Positions 1-8,565 of a stretch of DNA of 64,000 nucleotides are shown here, piece after piece. Numbering within the stretch: position 1 is the first letter of the stretch; each line of letters opens with the position of its first letter. The DNA lies in NCBI RefSeq assembly GCF_014779655.1, contig NZ_JACXYX010000001.1, positions 410,561 to 474,560 of the forward strand, given 5' to 3'. Position numbers and translations under genes: made by a program. The notes below the pieces were generated by a model. That model saw only the letters and a program-made list of their open reading frames with translations. It had not been told where the DNA came from and searched no databases. The stretch comes from Nocardioides ganghwensis. Its GTDB lineage: Bacteria > Actinomycetota > Actinomycetes > Propionibacteriales > Nocardioidaceae.

Positions 1-1
1 A

Positions 2-175
2 CGGCAGCTGGCCTTCCTCCACGGCTGGACCTGCCGCGGCACGACGCTCCCGTGCGCGGGGACGGGCAAGTGGGACCACAAGCCCCGCCAGCGCGGGCGC
101 CGAGCGATGTACGCCGCCGAGCTCGACTGGGTCGACGGTGTGCCGCGGGTCACCGGCTGGCTCCGGCCTCGCTGA
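2..175 (+). CDS. C-terminal fragment of a protein cut by the window edge, possibly GH43-like
   Basis: Only the last 57 codons are visible, running from the window edge to a TGA at 173-175; the start lies upstream. The tail is rich in Trp and Arg and contains MYAAELDWVDGVPRV. That pattern resembles the closing strand of five-bladed propeller glycosidases (GH43 type, with a W-x-DG-x-P motif), but the resemblance rests on one short segment. The next gene starts 25 bases downstream behind its own promoter, so the two are probably transcribed separately. Confidence 0.45.
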   Translation, partial: RQLAFLHGWTCRGTTLPCAGTGKWDHKPRQRGRRAMYAAELDWVDGVPRVTGWLRPR

Positions 176-188
176 TCCGGCGGCGACC

Positions 189-194
189 TAGGCT
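189..194 (+). promoter_or_regulatory. -10 box TAGGCT, leaderless promoter of the thioesterase gene
   Basis: The hexamer TAGGCT fits the actinobacterial TAnnnT -10 consensus and ends 6 bases before the ATG at 201. A transcript would therefore begin at or next to the A of the start codon. No Shine-Dalgarno sequence is present. Confidence 0.55.
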
Positions 195-200
195 CGGGAC

Positions 201-1007
201 ATGGCTACCGAGTGGGACACGCACACGGCCCTGACCACGACCGGGGACGGCCTCTTCGGCGCCGACCTCGATCCCGGCTGGACGGTGGGCGGCGGCGTCA
301 ACGGCGGCTACCTGCTCGGGGTGGTCGGGAAGGCGATCGCCGAGGCCGTCCCGGCGAAGCCGCATCCGCTCGCGGTGAGCGCCCACTACCTCTCCGCCGC
401 CCGACCGGGGCCAGCGCAGGTGTCCACGCGGGTGCTGCGCGAGGGTGGCTCGGTCGCGACCGTGTCGGCCGAGCTCGGCCAGGCGGGCACGACCCGCATC
501 TCCGCCCTGGCCACGTACGGAGACCTGTGCTCGATGCCGGACGACGTCGCGACGACGGCCGAGCCGCCCGCGCTGCCCCCGCTCGAGGAGTGCGTGCCCG
601 GCTCGCTCGCGCCCGAGGAGACGCGCCGCGTGGCTCCGGTGATGGATCGCTTCGACATGCGGTTCGACCCCGCCTGCGTCGGCTGGACGATGGGCGCCCC
701 GAGCGGTCGCGGCCACATCCAGGCCTGGTTCCGGATGGCTGACGGCCACGACGTCGACCCCGTCGGGCTGCTCATGGTGTGCGACGCGCTGCCGCCGGTC
801 ACCTTCGACCTCGGCCGCCCGGGCTGGGCCCCGACCCTCGAGCTGACCGTGCACGTCCGGGCAGTGCCGGCGCCGGGCTGGCTCCGGGTGTCCCACCGCA
901 CCCGCAACGTCGCCGGCGGCATGTTCGAGGAGGACTGCGAGGTCTGGGACTCGACGCGCCGCCTGGTCGCCCAGAGTCGTCAGCTGGCGATACAGCCGCG
1001 CGGCTGA
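201..1007 (+). CDS. Acyl-CoA thioesterase family protein (double hot-dog)
   Basis: A 268-residue protein of the TesB/acyl-HotDog thioesterase group, which hydrolyses acyl-CoA thioesters in the cytoplasm. The N-terminal half (about 20-105) holds the hot-dog signature GGGVNGGYLLG followed by HPLAVSAHYLSAARPG. The C-terminal half (about 140-265) is a second hot-dog ending in a strand with SRQLAI. The size is normal for the family. The ATG is preceded by a -10 box at leaderless distance. The gene stands alone, with a histidine kinase gene 96 bases downstream. The substrate cannot be read from the sequence. Confidence 0.8.
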   Translation: MATEWDTHTALTTTGDGLFGADLDPGWTVGGGVNGGYLLGVVGKAIAEAVPAKPHPLAVSAHYLSAARPGPAQVSTRVLREGGSVATVSAELGQAGTTRISALATYGDLCSMPDDVATTAEPPALPPLEECVPGSLAPEETRRVAPVMDRFDMRFDPACVGWTMGAPSGRGHIQAWFRMADGHDVDPVGLLMVCDALPPVTFDLGRPGWAPTLELTVHVRAVPAPGWLRVSHRTRNVAGGMFEEDCEVWDSTRRLVAQSRQLAIQPRG

Positions 1008-1103
1008 CCTGCGCCTGCTGCGGGATCCCACGAATGGGGCTTGCCGCCCTCCGTCGGGGCGGAGCACACTCGACAGGCGGGGGGCGCGGGTTGGAGTGGT
1101 GCG

Positions 1104-3341
1104 ATGGACAGTGTCCCCCCGGGCGACACCGACAGCGGTCCGGACACCGGTCGGCTGCTCCTCGACGTCCAGCAGCAGGCGGCCGCCACCCGCGAGATCC
1201 TCGAGGCCCTCGGGCGGGCCGGCACGGACCCGAGCGGTGTCCTCGACACCATCATCGACCGGGCGGTGCACCTCTGCCGGGCCCAGGTCGCGCAGCTCTA
1301 CCTCCTCGACGGCGACACCTTCCGGCTGTCCCGCATCTCCGGCGACGCCCCCGCCGGCTTCGTCCGCTACGTGGAGGACCACCCGATGGGTCGCTCGCGC
1401 GACAGCCTGCTGGGCCGGGTGGCGCAGGACCGCAGCACCCAGCAGATCGGTGACGTGCTGAAGGACCCCGACTACGGCCGGCACGACCTGCAGAGCCTGG
1501 CCGGCTTCCGCACGTTGATGTCGGCGCCGATGCTGCTGCACGACGAGGTCATCGGGATCCTGTCCGTGTGGCGCACGGAGGCCCAGCCGTTCGACCCCGG
1601 GGAGGTCGACGTGCTGAGCACCTTCGCCGTCCAGGCCGCCATCGTCCTGCGCCAGGTCGAGCTGGTGGCCGCCCTGGAAGCGCGCAGCGGCGAGCTCGCC
1701 GCCAAGGTCACCCAGCTCGAGGTGCTCCGTGAGATCGGCGAGGCGATCAGCTCGACCCTCGACCTCGAGGAGGTGCTGGGCGGCATCGTCAGCGGGGCCG
1801 TACGCCTCTGCTGGGCCGACGGCGGGTCGATCATGGAGTACGACGCGACCGAGGACTGCTTCCGCGTCCGGGCCACTGCCGGCGGGAGCCCGGAGCTGAC
1901 CGAGCGGCTGCGCGCCCTCACGATCCGGCGCACCACGTCACCGGTCGGCCGCGCCGCCGCCGAGCGGTCGACCCTGGTGGTGCCCGACCTGGCCTCGGCC
2001 ACCCGCGACGAGCACCTCGACGTCCTGCTGGCGGACGGCTGGAGGTCGCTCCTCGCCGTCCCGCTCGTCCGTCAGGACCAGCTCGTCGGCGCCCTGGTCA
2101 TCCGCCGGCGCCGTCCGGGCGACTTCGGGGACGACACCCCGGAGCTGTTGCGCACCTTCGCCAACCAGTCCGGGCTGGCGATCGTCAACGCACGCCTCTA
2201 CGGCGAGCTCGACACCAAGCGGGCGGAGCTGGAGGTCGCGAGCCGCCACAAGTCGGAGTTCCTCGCCAGCATGTCCCACGAGCTGCGCACGCCCCTCAAC
2301 GCGGTCATCGGGTTCTCCGAGGTGCTCCTCGACCGCATGTTCGGCGAGCTCAACCCGCGTCAGGAGGAGTACCTCCGCGACATCTGGACGTCCGGCAAGC
2401 ACCTGCTGGAGCTGCTCAACGAGATCCTCGACCTCTCGAAGGTCGAGGCCGGCCGGATGGTCCTCGAGCCCAGCCTGGTGTCGGTCCGGGCCTGCCTCGA
2501 CTACGTCCTGTCCCTCGTGCGCGACCGCGCCGCGGCGCACGCGATCGACCTCGGCCTCGAGGTCGCCGACGACGTCGGGGTCGTGTGGGCCGACGAGCTG
2601 CGGCTCAAGCAGGTGGTGCTCAACCTCGTGTCCAACGCGGTGAAGTTCACCCCCGACGGCGGGACGGTCCGCGTCCTGGCCACGCGGGAGGGCGAGGACG
2701 TCCTCGTCCGCGTCACGGACACCGGGCTCGGCGTGCCGGCCGAGGACCGCGAGCGGATCTTCGAGTCGTTCCAGCAGGGTCGCCGCGGGGCGCCCAAGGA
2801 GGAGGGCACCGGGCTCGGGCTCACGCTCTCGCGGCGGATCGTGGCGCTGTTCGGCGGGACCCTGTGGCTGGAGCCGCAGGCGGGAGCGGGCAGCGTGTTC
2901 GCCTTCCGGCTGCCGCTGCCCGCGGTCGAGCCCGCGGTGGAGGGCGACGCCGACGGCACGCGCACGATCCTCCTGGTCGACGACGACCGGGCCTCCCTCG
3001 ACCTCATGACGGCCTACCTGTCGGCCTCGCCCGTGCGGGTGCTGCACGCCCGTGACGGGTTCGAGGCGCTCTCCCTCGCGCGTACGGCCGCCCCCGCCGC
3101 CGTCGTGCTCGACATCCGGCTGCCCCGCATGGACGGGTGGGAGGTGCTGGCCCGGATGAAGGCGGACTCGGCGACGCGCTCGATCCCGGTGGTGGTCGCC
3201 TCGATCATCGACGAGCGGCAGCGCGGCCTGCAGCTCGGCGCGGCGGCGTACCTGCTCAAGCCGGTGCGCCGCGACGACCTGCTCGACGCGCTCCGGGGCC
3301 ACGGCCTCGACCTCGACCCGTCGCAGGCGGTGTCGCCGTGA
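1104..3341 (+). CDS. Soluble GAF-GAF hybrid histidine kinase with C-terminal receiver
   Basis: A 745-residue hybrid sensor kinase. Order: GAF 1 (about 40-185), short coiled coil, GAF 2 (about 205-350), HisKA with MSHELRTPLNAVIGF (phospho-acceptor His about residue 392), HATPase with the N box LNLVSNAVKFTPDGG and the GTGLGLTLSRR box, then a receiver domain (about 615-735) with acceptor Asp about 670 in VVLDIRLPRMDG. No membrane segment is visible, so the signal is probably cytoplasmic and bound by GAF. The ATG at 1104 has a GGAG 8 bases upstream; reading can be extended to 1041, but that region looks non-coding. The stop overlaps the next gene (GTGA), starting a run of five coupled genes. Confidence 0.9.
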   Translation: MDSVPPGDTDSGPDTGRLLLDVQQQAAATREILEALGRAGTDPSGVLDTIIDRAVHLCRAQVAQLYLLDGDTFRLSRISGDAPAGFVRYVEDHPMGRSRDSLLGRVAQDRSTQQIGDVLKDPDYGRHDLQSLAGFRTLMSAPMLLHDEVIGILSVWRTEAQPFDPGEVDVLSTFAVQAAIVLRQVELVAALEARSGELAAKVTQLEVLREIGEAISSTLDLEEVLGGIVSGAVRLCWADGGSIMEYDATEDCFRVRATAGGSPELTERLRALTIRRTTSPVGRAAAERSTLVVPDLASATRDEHLDVLLADGWRSLLAVPLVRQDQLVGALVIRRRRPGDFGDDTPELLRTFANQSGLAIVNARLYGELDTKRAELEVASRHKSEFLASMSHELRTPLNAVIGFSEVLLDRMFGELNPRQEEYLRDIWTSGKHLLELLNEILDLSKVEAGRMVLEPSLVSVRACLDYVLSLVRDRAAAHAIDLGLEVADDVGVVWADELRLKQVVLNLVSNAVKFTPDGGTVRVLATREGEDVLVRVTDTGLGVPAEDRERIFESFQQGRRGAPKEEGTGLGLTLSRRIVALFGGTLWLEPQAGAGSVFAFRLPLPAVEPAVEGDADGTRTILLVDDDRASLDLMTAYLSASPVRVLHARDGFEALSLARTAAPAAVVLDIRLPRMDGWEVLARMKADSATRSIPVVVASIIDERQRGLQLGAAAYLLKPVRRDDLLDALRGHGLDLDPSQAVSP

Positions 3342-3715
3342 GCCCGCGTGTGCTGGTGATCGAGGACAACGCCCTCAACCTCAAGCTGGTGCGCGACGTG
3401 CTCGAGCACGCCGGCTACGTGGTCGGGTCCGCGAGCACGGGTGAGCTCGGCGTCCGAGCGGCCGCCACGGAGCCCCCGGACCTCGTGCTGCTCGACCTGC
3501 AGCTCCCGGGCATCGACGGCCACGAGACCCTGCGCCGGCTGCGCGAGGAGGTGCTTCCCGACGGCGTGCCCGTCGTGGCGGTCACGGCGCTCGCGATGGA
3601 GGAGGACCGCGACCGGGCCAGGCGCTCGGGGTTCGACGGCTACCTGGAGAAGCCCATCAGCCCGCGCGCCCTCCCCGGGCAGGTCGAGGGCTTCCTGGCA
3701 GGCGGCACGGCGTGA
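3338..3715 (+). CDS. Single-domain response regulator (DivK-like)
   Basis: 125 residues forming only a CheY-type receiver. The acidic pocket is VIEDN near the N-terminus, the acceptor Asp is residue 53 in VLLDLQLPGIDG, the switch Thr is in VVAVTALAM, and the conserved Lys is in GYLEKPI. With no output domain it probably relays phosphate or binds a partner, as DivK and CheY do. GTG at 3338 overlaps the kinase stop and the TGA at 3713 overlaps the next start, so translation of the three genes should be coupled. The kinase just upstream is the obvious partner, by inference. Confidence 0.88.
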   Translation: MSPRVLVIEDNALNLKLVRDVLEHAGYVVGSASTGELGVRAAATEPPDLVLLDLQLPGIDGHETLRRLREEVLPDGVPVVAVTALAMEEDRDRARRSGFDGYLEKPISPRALPGQVEGFLAGGTA

Positions 3716-4866
3716 GCGCCGCTGACGAGCGGGGGAGGGCCACCCGGCCCACCGTCCTGGCGGTCGACGACCAGCCGGCCAACCTCCGCCTGCTCGACGC
3801 GGTCCTCTCGCCGCGCGGCTACGACGTCCTCACCGCGCACGGGGGACAGGAGGCGCTGGACGTCCTCCGGGAGCGCTCTGTCGACGTGGTCCTGCTCGAC
3901 GTGCAGATGCCCGTGATGGACGGCTGCGAGGTGTGCCGGAGGATCCGGAGCGACCCCACCACGGCCTTCCTGCCCGTCGTGATGATCACCGCAGGCGGCT
4001 CCGCGCAGCGGCTCGACGGACTCGAGGCGGGCGCCGACGACTTCATCACCAAGCCCTTCGACCAGGCCGAGCTCCTGGCGCGCGTGCGATCCCTCGCGCG
4101 GATCAAGGGCTACCAGGACACGATCCGGAGGCAGGCGGAGGAGATCTCGGCCTGGAACCTCGAGCTCGAGGCCCGCGTCGCCGAGCAGGTGGACGAGCTG
4201 GAGCGGGTCGGCCGGCTGCGGCGCTTCCTGTCCCCCCAGCTGGCCGACCTCGTCGTCAACGACGAGGAGCTGCTGGCCAGCCACCGGCGCGAGATCGTGG
4301 TCGTCTTCGTGGACTTCCGGGGGTTCACCTCCTTCGCCGAGGCGTCCGAGCCCGAGGAGGTGATGGACGTGCTCGGCGAGTACCACCGCGCCCTGGGTGC
4401 ACGCATCGACGAGCACCGGGGCACCCTCGAGCGGTTCACCGGCGACGGGGTGATGGTGTTCTTCGGCGACCCCGTCCCCACCGAGGACCCTGCAGGCTCG
4501 GCCGTGTCGATGGCGCTCGACGTGCGGGAGGACGTACGCCGCCTCGCGGGCGAGTGGCGCCGGCGCGGGCACGACCTCGCCCTGGGCGTCGGTGTGGCCC
4601 AGGGCTACGCGACCCTCGGGCGGATCGGCTATCCCGGGCGGTCCGACTACGCCGCCATCGGCAGCGTGACCAACCTGGCCGCCCGCCTGTGTGCGGACGC
4701 GGGACCGTGGCAGGTCCTGGTCACCGACCGCGTGCTGGCGCACGTGGAGGAGCGCGTGGCGGCCGAGCTCGTCGGCGACATCCAGCCGCGCGGGTTCAGC
4801 CGACCCGTGCGGATCCACGACGTCACCGCCCCGGCCACGGGGCGCGACCACCAGGAGGTGACCTGA
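3712..4866 (+). CDS. Receiver-domain class III adenylate/guanylate cyclase
   Basis: 384 residues: receiver (1-125, acceptor Asp 63 in VVLLDVQMPVMDG, Lys in FITKPFDQ), a helical linker likely to form a coiled coil (about 135-180), then a class III nucleotide cyclase domain (about 190-355). The two metal-binding Asp lie in FVDFRGFTSF and FTGDGVMVFFGDP, and the transition-state pair lies in TNLAARL. It should make cAMP (less likely cGMP) under phosphorylation control. GTG start overlaps the upstream stop. Its own stop shares one base with the next ATG (TGATG). An Arg sits where many cyclases have the purine-contacting Lys, which is common in bacterial members. Confidence 0.88.
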   Translation: MSAADERGRATRPTVLAVDDQPANLRLLDAVLSPRGYDVLTAHGGQEALDVLRERSVDVVLLDVQMPVMDGCEVCRRIRSDPTTAFLPVVMITAGGSAQRLDGLEAGADDFITKPFDQAELLARVRSLARIKGYQDTIRRQAEEISAWNLELEARVAEQVDELERVGRLRRFLSPQLADLVVNDEELLASHRREIVVVFVDFRGFTSFAEASEPEEVMDVLGEYHRALGARIDEHRGTLERFTGDGVMVFFGDPVPTEDPAGSAVSMALDVREDVRRLAGEWRRRGHDLALGVGVAQGYATLGRIGYPGRSDYAAIGSVTNLAARLCADAGPWQVLVTDRVLAHVEERVAAELVGDIQPRGFSRPVRIHDVTAPATGRDHQEVT

Positions 4867-6428
4867 TGACCCACGACGTCGCGCTGCCCGACCTCGACGG
4901 ACGACAGCGCTACGAGGCGTACGACCGCCTGCAGCAACGGCTGCCGGGGGTCTGGGAGGCGATGCGGACCGACCACGCCGCAGAGTCCGCGGTCGTGGTG
5001 CCCTCGATCAGCCTCGAGCGCACCACGGCGGGCAGCGGCACCCTCATGCAGGCCATGGAGGAGCGGGCCCTCTTCCTGCTCCTGCTGCTGCGGCAGCCCA
5101 TGCTGAGGATGATCTACGTCACGTCCGGCCCGATCGACGAGGAGATCGTCGAGTACTACCTCGGGCTGCTTCCCGGCATCATCCCCAGCCACGCGCGCCG
5201 GCGACTGCACCTCGTCCCGGTCGGCGACTCCTCGCCGCGGCCGCTCAGCGCCAAGCTGCTGGAGCGTCCCCGCCTGCTCCGGCGCGTCCGCGACCTCATC
5301 CCGGACCGCTCCGTCAGCCACCTCATCCCCTACAACACCACCGAGCTGGAGCGGGACGTCGCGCTGAGCCTGGGCATCCCGGTCTACGGCTCGGACCCCC
5401 GGCTGGCGTCGCTCGGCAGCAAGTCGGGCTGCCGCCGGCTGTTCGACGAGGTAGGCGTACGGGCTCCGGTCGGGGCCGAGGACCTCGCCACCCTCGACGA
5501 CCTGGTCACCGCGGTGGTCGGGATGCGGGCCCGCCGCCCCGACCTGGCCGAGGTGATCGTCAAGATCAACGAGGGCGTGTCGGGGTCGGGCAACGCGCTG
5601 GTCGAGCTGGGGGACCTGCCGGCGCCGGGCTCGGACGAGGAGCCGGCCGTGCTCCGCACCCGCATCGAGGCGCTGCAGCCCGAGGCGGCCGACCTCTCCC
5701 CGAGCGACTTCCTGGTCGCGTTCGAGCGGCTCGGCGGCATCGTCGAGGAGCGCATCACGGGCGTGACGCTGACCAGCCCGAGCGTGCAGATGAGGGTCCT
5801 GCCCGACCGCACGGTCGAGCTGCTGTCCACGCACGACCAGCTCCTCGGTGGCGCCAGCGGGCAGAAGTACCTGGGCTGCGTCTTCCCCGCCGACCCGGCG
5901 TACTCGCGCAGGATCACCGAGCCCGCCATGGCCATCGGGCGTCACCTCGCGGGCAAGGGCGTCCTGGGTCGCTTCGCCGTCGACTTCGTGACGGTGCAGG
6001 ACGAGGCAGGCGACTGGGACGCCCACGCGATCGAGCTCAACCTCCGCAAGGGAGGGACGACCCACCCGTTCCTGACGCTGCAGTTCCTCGCCGGTGGCGA
6101 GTACGACGGCGACCTCGGCACCTACCGCACCGCCTCCGGCGCCACCAGGCACCTGGTCGCCACCGACCACCTCGAGGACGACCGGCTCCGCGCGCTCACG
6201 ACGCGCGACGTGCTCGACGTCGTCGCCCGCCGCCGACTGCACTTCGACCAGTCCCGCGAGACCGGCGTGGTCCTCCACATGATCAGCTGCGTCACCGAGT
6301 GCGGGCGGCTCGGCATGACCGCGGTCGGGGACAGCCCCGAGCAGGCCTGGCAGATCTACCAGGACGCCTGCGAGGTGCTGCTCGAGGAGGCCGGCAGGGC
6401 CGGCGAGCCGGGGGCGCTGCCGGAGTGA
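4866..6428 (+). CDS. ATP-grasp ligase, PGM1-related (peptide ligase/carboxylate-amine ligase type)
   Basis: 520 residues. The N-terminal 150 residues match the pre-ATP-grasp part of PGM1-like proteins. The ATP-grasp core follows, with IVKINEGVSGSGN (nucleotide-binding Lys), GGIVEERITG, and the metal-binding EL-N pair in IELNLRKGGTTHPF. The small C-terminal domain contains SCVTECGRLGMTAVGDS. PGM1-type enzymes join an amino-acid-like carboxylate to a peptide amine using ATP; the actual substrates here are unknown. It is translationally coupled between a cyclase and a cyclotransferase-like gene, so its product may be controlled by, or feed back on, the signalling genes upstream (inference). Confidence 0.75.
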   Translation: MTHDVALPDLDGRQRYEAYDRLQQRLPGVWEAMRTDHAAESAVVVPSISLERTTAGSGTLMQAMEERALFLLLLLRQPMLRMIYVTSGPIDEEIVEYYLGLLPGIIPSHARRRLHLVPVGDSSPRPLSAKLLERPRLLRRVRDLIPDRSVSHLIPYNTTELERDVALSLGIPVYGSDPRLASLGSKSGCRRLFDEVGVRAPVGAEDLATLDDLVTAVVGMRARRPDLAEVIVKINEGVSGSGNALVELGDLPAPGSDEEPAVLRTRIEALQPEAADLSPSDFLVAFERLGGIVEERITGVTLTSPSVQMRVLPDRTVELLSTHDQLLGGASGQKYLGCVFPADPAYSRRITEPAMAIGRHLAGKGVLGRFAVDFVTVQDEAGDWDAHAIELNLRKGGTTHPFLTLQFLAGGEYDGDLGTYRTASGATRHLVATDHLEDDRLRALTTRDVLDVVARRRLHFDQSRETGVVLHMISCVTECGRLGMTAVGDSPEQAWQIYQDACEVLLEEAGRAGEPGALPE

Positions 6429-7039
6429 GTGACGACCCGCTCGTCTGGTACGCCTCCTTCGGCACGAACCTCTCGAGGGCGAGGCTCGGGTGCTACATCA
6501 GCGGTGGCACCCCGGTCGGGGCGAGGCGCGCGTACGAGGGTTGCCGCGACCGGACCTCACCCCGCGAGCACCGGACACTCACCCTCCCCGGGCACCTGCG
6601 CTTCGCCGGTGAGTCGTCGGTGTGGGGAGGAGGGATGGCGTTCTACTCGCCGACCGGCCCGGGCACGGTGCACGCCCGCGCCTACTTGCTGCGCCTCGAG
6701 CAGCTCGTCGACCTGGTGGCCCAGGAAGCACGCCGCGCCGTGGGCACGGCGCTGGTGCTCGCCGACACCGGGCACACCCGGCACGGGCTGTCGACGGTCT
6801 ACGACGTGCTGATGGACCTCGGCGAGCTCGACGGGCACCGGGTGCTCACGCTCAGCGCGTCGCGGCACCACCCCCTCGCGCCGCCGTCTGCGGCGTACCT
6901 CCGCACGATGGCCGACGGGCTCGCGGACGGGTTCGACCTCGACGTCGACGCCCGGGTCGCCTACCTCGCCTCGGCCGAGGGGATGCTGCCGACGTGGACG
7001 CCGGAGACGGTGCGCGAGCTGCTGGTGCCTGCCCGCTAG
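6425..7039 (+). CDS. Gamma-glutamylcyclotransferase-like fold protein
   Basis: 204 residues starting at GTG, overlapping the ligase stop (GTGA). It begins LVWYASFGTNLSRARLGCY, which resembles the YGSN phosphate/substrate loop of gamma-glutamylcyclotransferase-fold proteins. Related actinobacterial proteins often carry the label histone deacetylase, but no deacetylase metal motif is present. The end TWTPETVRELLVPAR is typical of this group. Pairing with a peptide ligase suggests a make-and-break pair for a small gamma- or alpha-linked peptide; that is inference. The last gene of the run; its stop overlaps the convergent neighbour by 4 bases. Confidence 0.55.
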   Translation: MSDDPLVWYASFGTNLSRARLGCYISGGTPVGARRAYEGCRDRTSPREHRTLTLPGHLRFAGESSVWGGGMAFYSPTGPGTVHARAYLLRLEQLVDLVAQEARRAVGTALVLADTGHTRHGLSTVYDVLMDLGELDGHRVLTLSASRHHPLAPPSAAYLRTMADGLADGFDLDVDARVAYLASAEGMLPTWTPETVRELLVPAR

Positions 7040-8178
7040 TCGAACCAGGCGCGGTCCATCGCCACGATCCAGCGTCGCCGCGGGTGCTCGGTGAGCGACC
7101 AGATGCGGTCCGTCGAGGGCCAGTAGGACAGGTCCTCGGGGCCCATCGGCAGGGCCCAGCGGCGCTGCCGCATCGACCCCGGCTGCCCGGCGTACACGCT
7201 GCCGGGCATCCACGGGCCGTGCGAGACCGTCACGTGGTGGCGACCGGCCGCGATCACCGCCCCCTGCATCTGCCGCACGCCGCCCTCGTCGACCGCGAGG
7301 GGCCGCGAGAACCCGTCCTCGCCGGCAGCGAGCTGCCACGTCGTCGGATCGAGCTCGTAGCGCGCCAGCCGGGTCGTCGCGTCCGGGTCGAGGGCGTACT
7401 CGCCGGCGACGAGCGCAGGCGGGTCGGAGCGCCGGTCGAGCGAGGCGAAGGAGTAGCGGAGCTTCTGGTGGCCCTCGTCGGCGTGGGCCCGGTAGGTGAA
7501 CCGCACGGGCAGCACGTAGCGGTGCCCGTAGGAGTGCAGGCGGGTGCCGTCGATGCCGAACCGGTCGGGGTGGTCGTCGTCGCCGGCGACCCGCATGATG
7601 TCGTCGACCCGGGCGGAGACGAAGCCTCGGCTGGTCGCCGCGACGTGCAGGTAGGGCCCCGCCCAGACGACGCCGCCGGCGTGGATGCGCATCGGCCGCA
7701 GGGTGAGCACGCCGGACTCGTCGAGGACGGGGGAGACGAGCAGGACGTGGCGGTACCTCCCGGAGTCGAGGTCGACGAACGTGACCCGCGAGCCGCGCTT
7801 GATGCCGTCGCGCCCGGTCGAGTACCAGGTCGTCACCACGACCCGTCGACCGTCGATGTCCCCGGCGTCGGAGGAGTCGGCGCTGGTCGAGATGCCCTGG
7901 GGGTACCACTGCTCGTCGCGCTCGTCGTGGTCGTCCCACCTGTACGCCTCGCGCACCGCACGGCCCAGCAGGCGCGGGGCGCGCGACCGGCGCAGGTCCC
8001 ACTTGAGGTCGTCGAGCAGGCCCCCCAGGCCGGCCGGCTCGCCGAGGAGACCGGCGAGGGCCTCGATCTCGCGGACGTTCTCGTCGGTGCGCTCCAGGTG
8101 CACGCCCCGGACGTACGGCGACTCCGAGGCGGTCGGCACGCTGCCGGGCTGGGGGTCGGGCTCGCCGGGGGGACGCAT
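7036..8178 (-). CDS. Conserved actinobacterial protein of unknown function, propeller-like
   Basis: 380 residues, not recognised as an enzyme. The N-terminal 40 residues are polar with no signal peptide. The rest alternates short strands with WYSTGRDG, VLLVSPV, VHVAATSRGF-type segments spaced like blades of a beta-propeller, and ends in IWSLTEHPRRRWIVAMDR. Secreted homologues are common in Streptomyces, but here the protein looks cytoplasmic. The ATG lies 6 bases after a TAGGGT box on this strand. The TAG stop overlaps the stop of the preceding plus-strand gene. Confidence 0.6.
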   Translation of the reverse strand: MRPPGEPDPQPGSVPTASESPYVRGVHLERTDENVREIEALAGLLGEPAGLGGLLDDLKWDLRRSRAPRLLGRAVREAYRWDDHDERDEQWYPQGISTSADSSDAGDIDGRRVVVTTWYSTGRDGIKRGSRVTFVDLDSGRYRHVLLVSPVLDESGVLTLRPMRIHAGGVVWAGPYLHVAATSRGFVSARVDDIMRVAGDDDHPDRFGIDGTRLHSYGHRYVLPVRFTYRAHADEGHQKLRYSFASLDRRSDPPALVAGEYALDPDATTRLARYELDPTTWQLAAGEDGFSRPLAVDEGGVRQMQGAVIAAGRHHVTVSHGPWMPGSVYAGQPGSMRQRRWALPMGPEDLSYWPSTDRIWSLTEHPRRRWIVAMDRAWFD

Positions 8179-8184
8179 GTCCCG

Positions 8185-8190
8185 ACCCTA
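8185..8190 (-). promoter_or_regulatory. -10 box TAGGGT, leaderless promoter
   Basis: Read on the minus strand, TAGGGT ends 6 bases before the ATG of the gene that starts at 8178, giving a transcript that starts at the initiation codon. No ribosome binding site is seen. Confidence 0.5.
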
Positions 8191-8254
8191 GCCAGCACCG
8201 GGCTCCTTGCCCGTCCCCCTCCGGGGTGGGGACGGTGCGCGCCACAATGGCCCC

Positions 8255-8560
8255 GTGAGGGCGATCTTCTTCGACGAGGACGACGCGCGGGCGGTCGTCG
8301 CGCGGCTGCACGCCGACGGCTTCGAGGCGCACGTCGAGCGGGAGCGGCTGTCCGGCGAGGACGACGACGAGGACCACCCGTGGGCGGTGCTGAGCGACGC
8401 CCCCGCCTTCATGCTCGAGGTGCTCGTCGACACCCACGACGGCTGGCTCGACGAGGGTCCCGACGACAGTCCCGGTGGGGGTGAGGAACACGGCGACCCG
8501 CCGCCGCCGTTGCACCTCCCGACCGCACCCAGGCGCATCAAGCGCCCCGACCTAGGCTGA
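8255..8560 (+). CDS. Small acidic protein of unknown function upstream of mshB
   Basis: 101 residues. The first 50 residues (AIFFDEDDARAVVARLHADGF) look like a small alpha/beta fold that folds over a variable residue pair, as in SPOR/signal-transducing ferredoxin-like domains. The remainder is Asp/Glu/Pro-rich and probably disordered. GTG at 8255 follows a CACAAT box by 6 bases, so the transcript may be leaderless; the longer reading frame begins before the likely promoter. It ends 5 bases before mshB. No function can be assigned. Confidence 0.6.
   Translation: MRAIFFDEDDARAVVARLHADGFEAHVERERLSGEDDDEDHPWAVLSDAPAFMLEVLVDTHDGWLDEGPDDSPGGGEEHGDPPPPLHLPTAPRRIKRPDLG
8553..8558 (+). promoter_or_regulatory. 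-10 box TAGGCT, leaderless promoter of mshB
   Basis: TAGGCT overlaps the end of the upstream reading frame and lies 7 bases before the mshB ATG. This suggests mshB can be transcribed on its own in addition to read-through. Confidence 0.5.
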
Positions 8561-8565
8561 GGAAC

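Noticed and set aside
6425..7039. Histone deacetylase
   Set aside because: The label is common for relatives, but no histidine/aspartate zinc motif of deacetylases is present; the FGTN start fits the cyclotransferase fold better.
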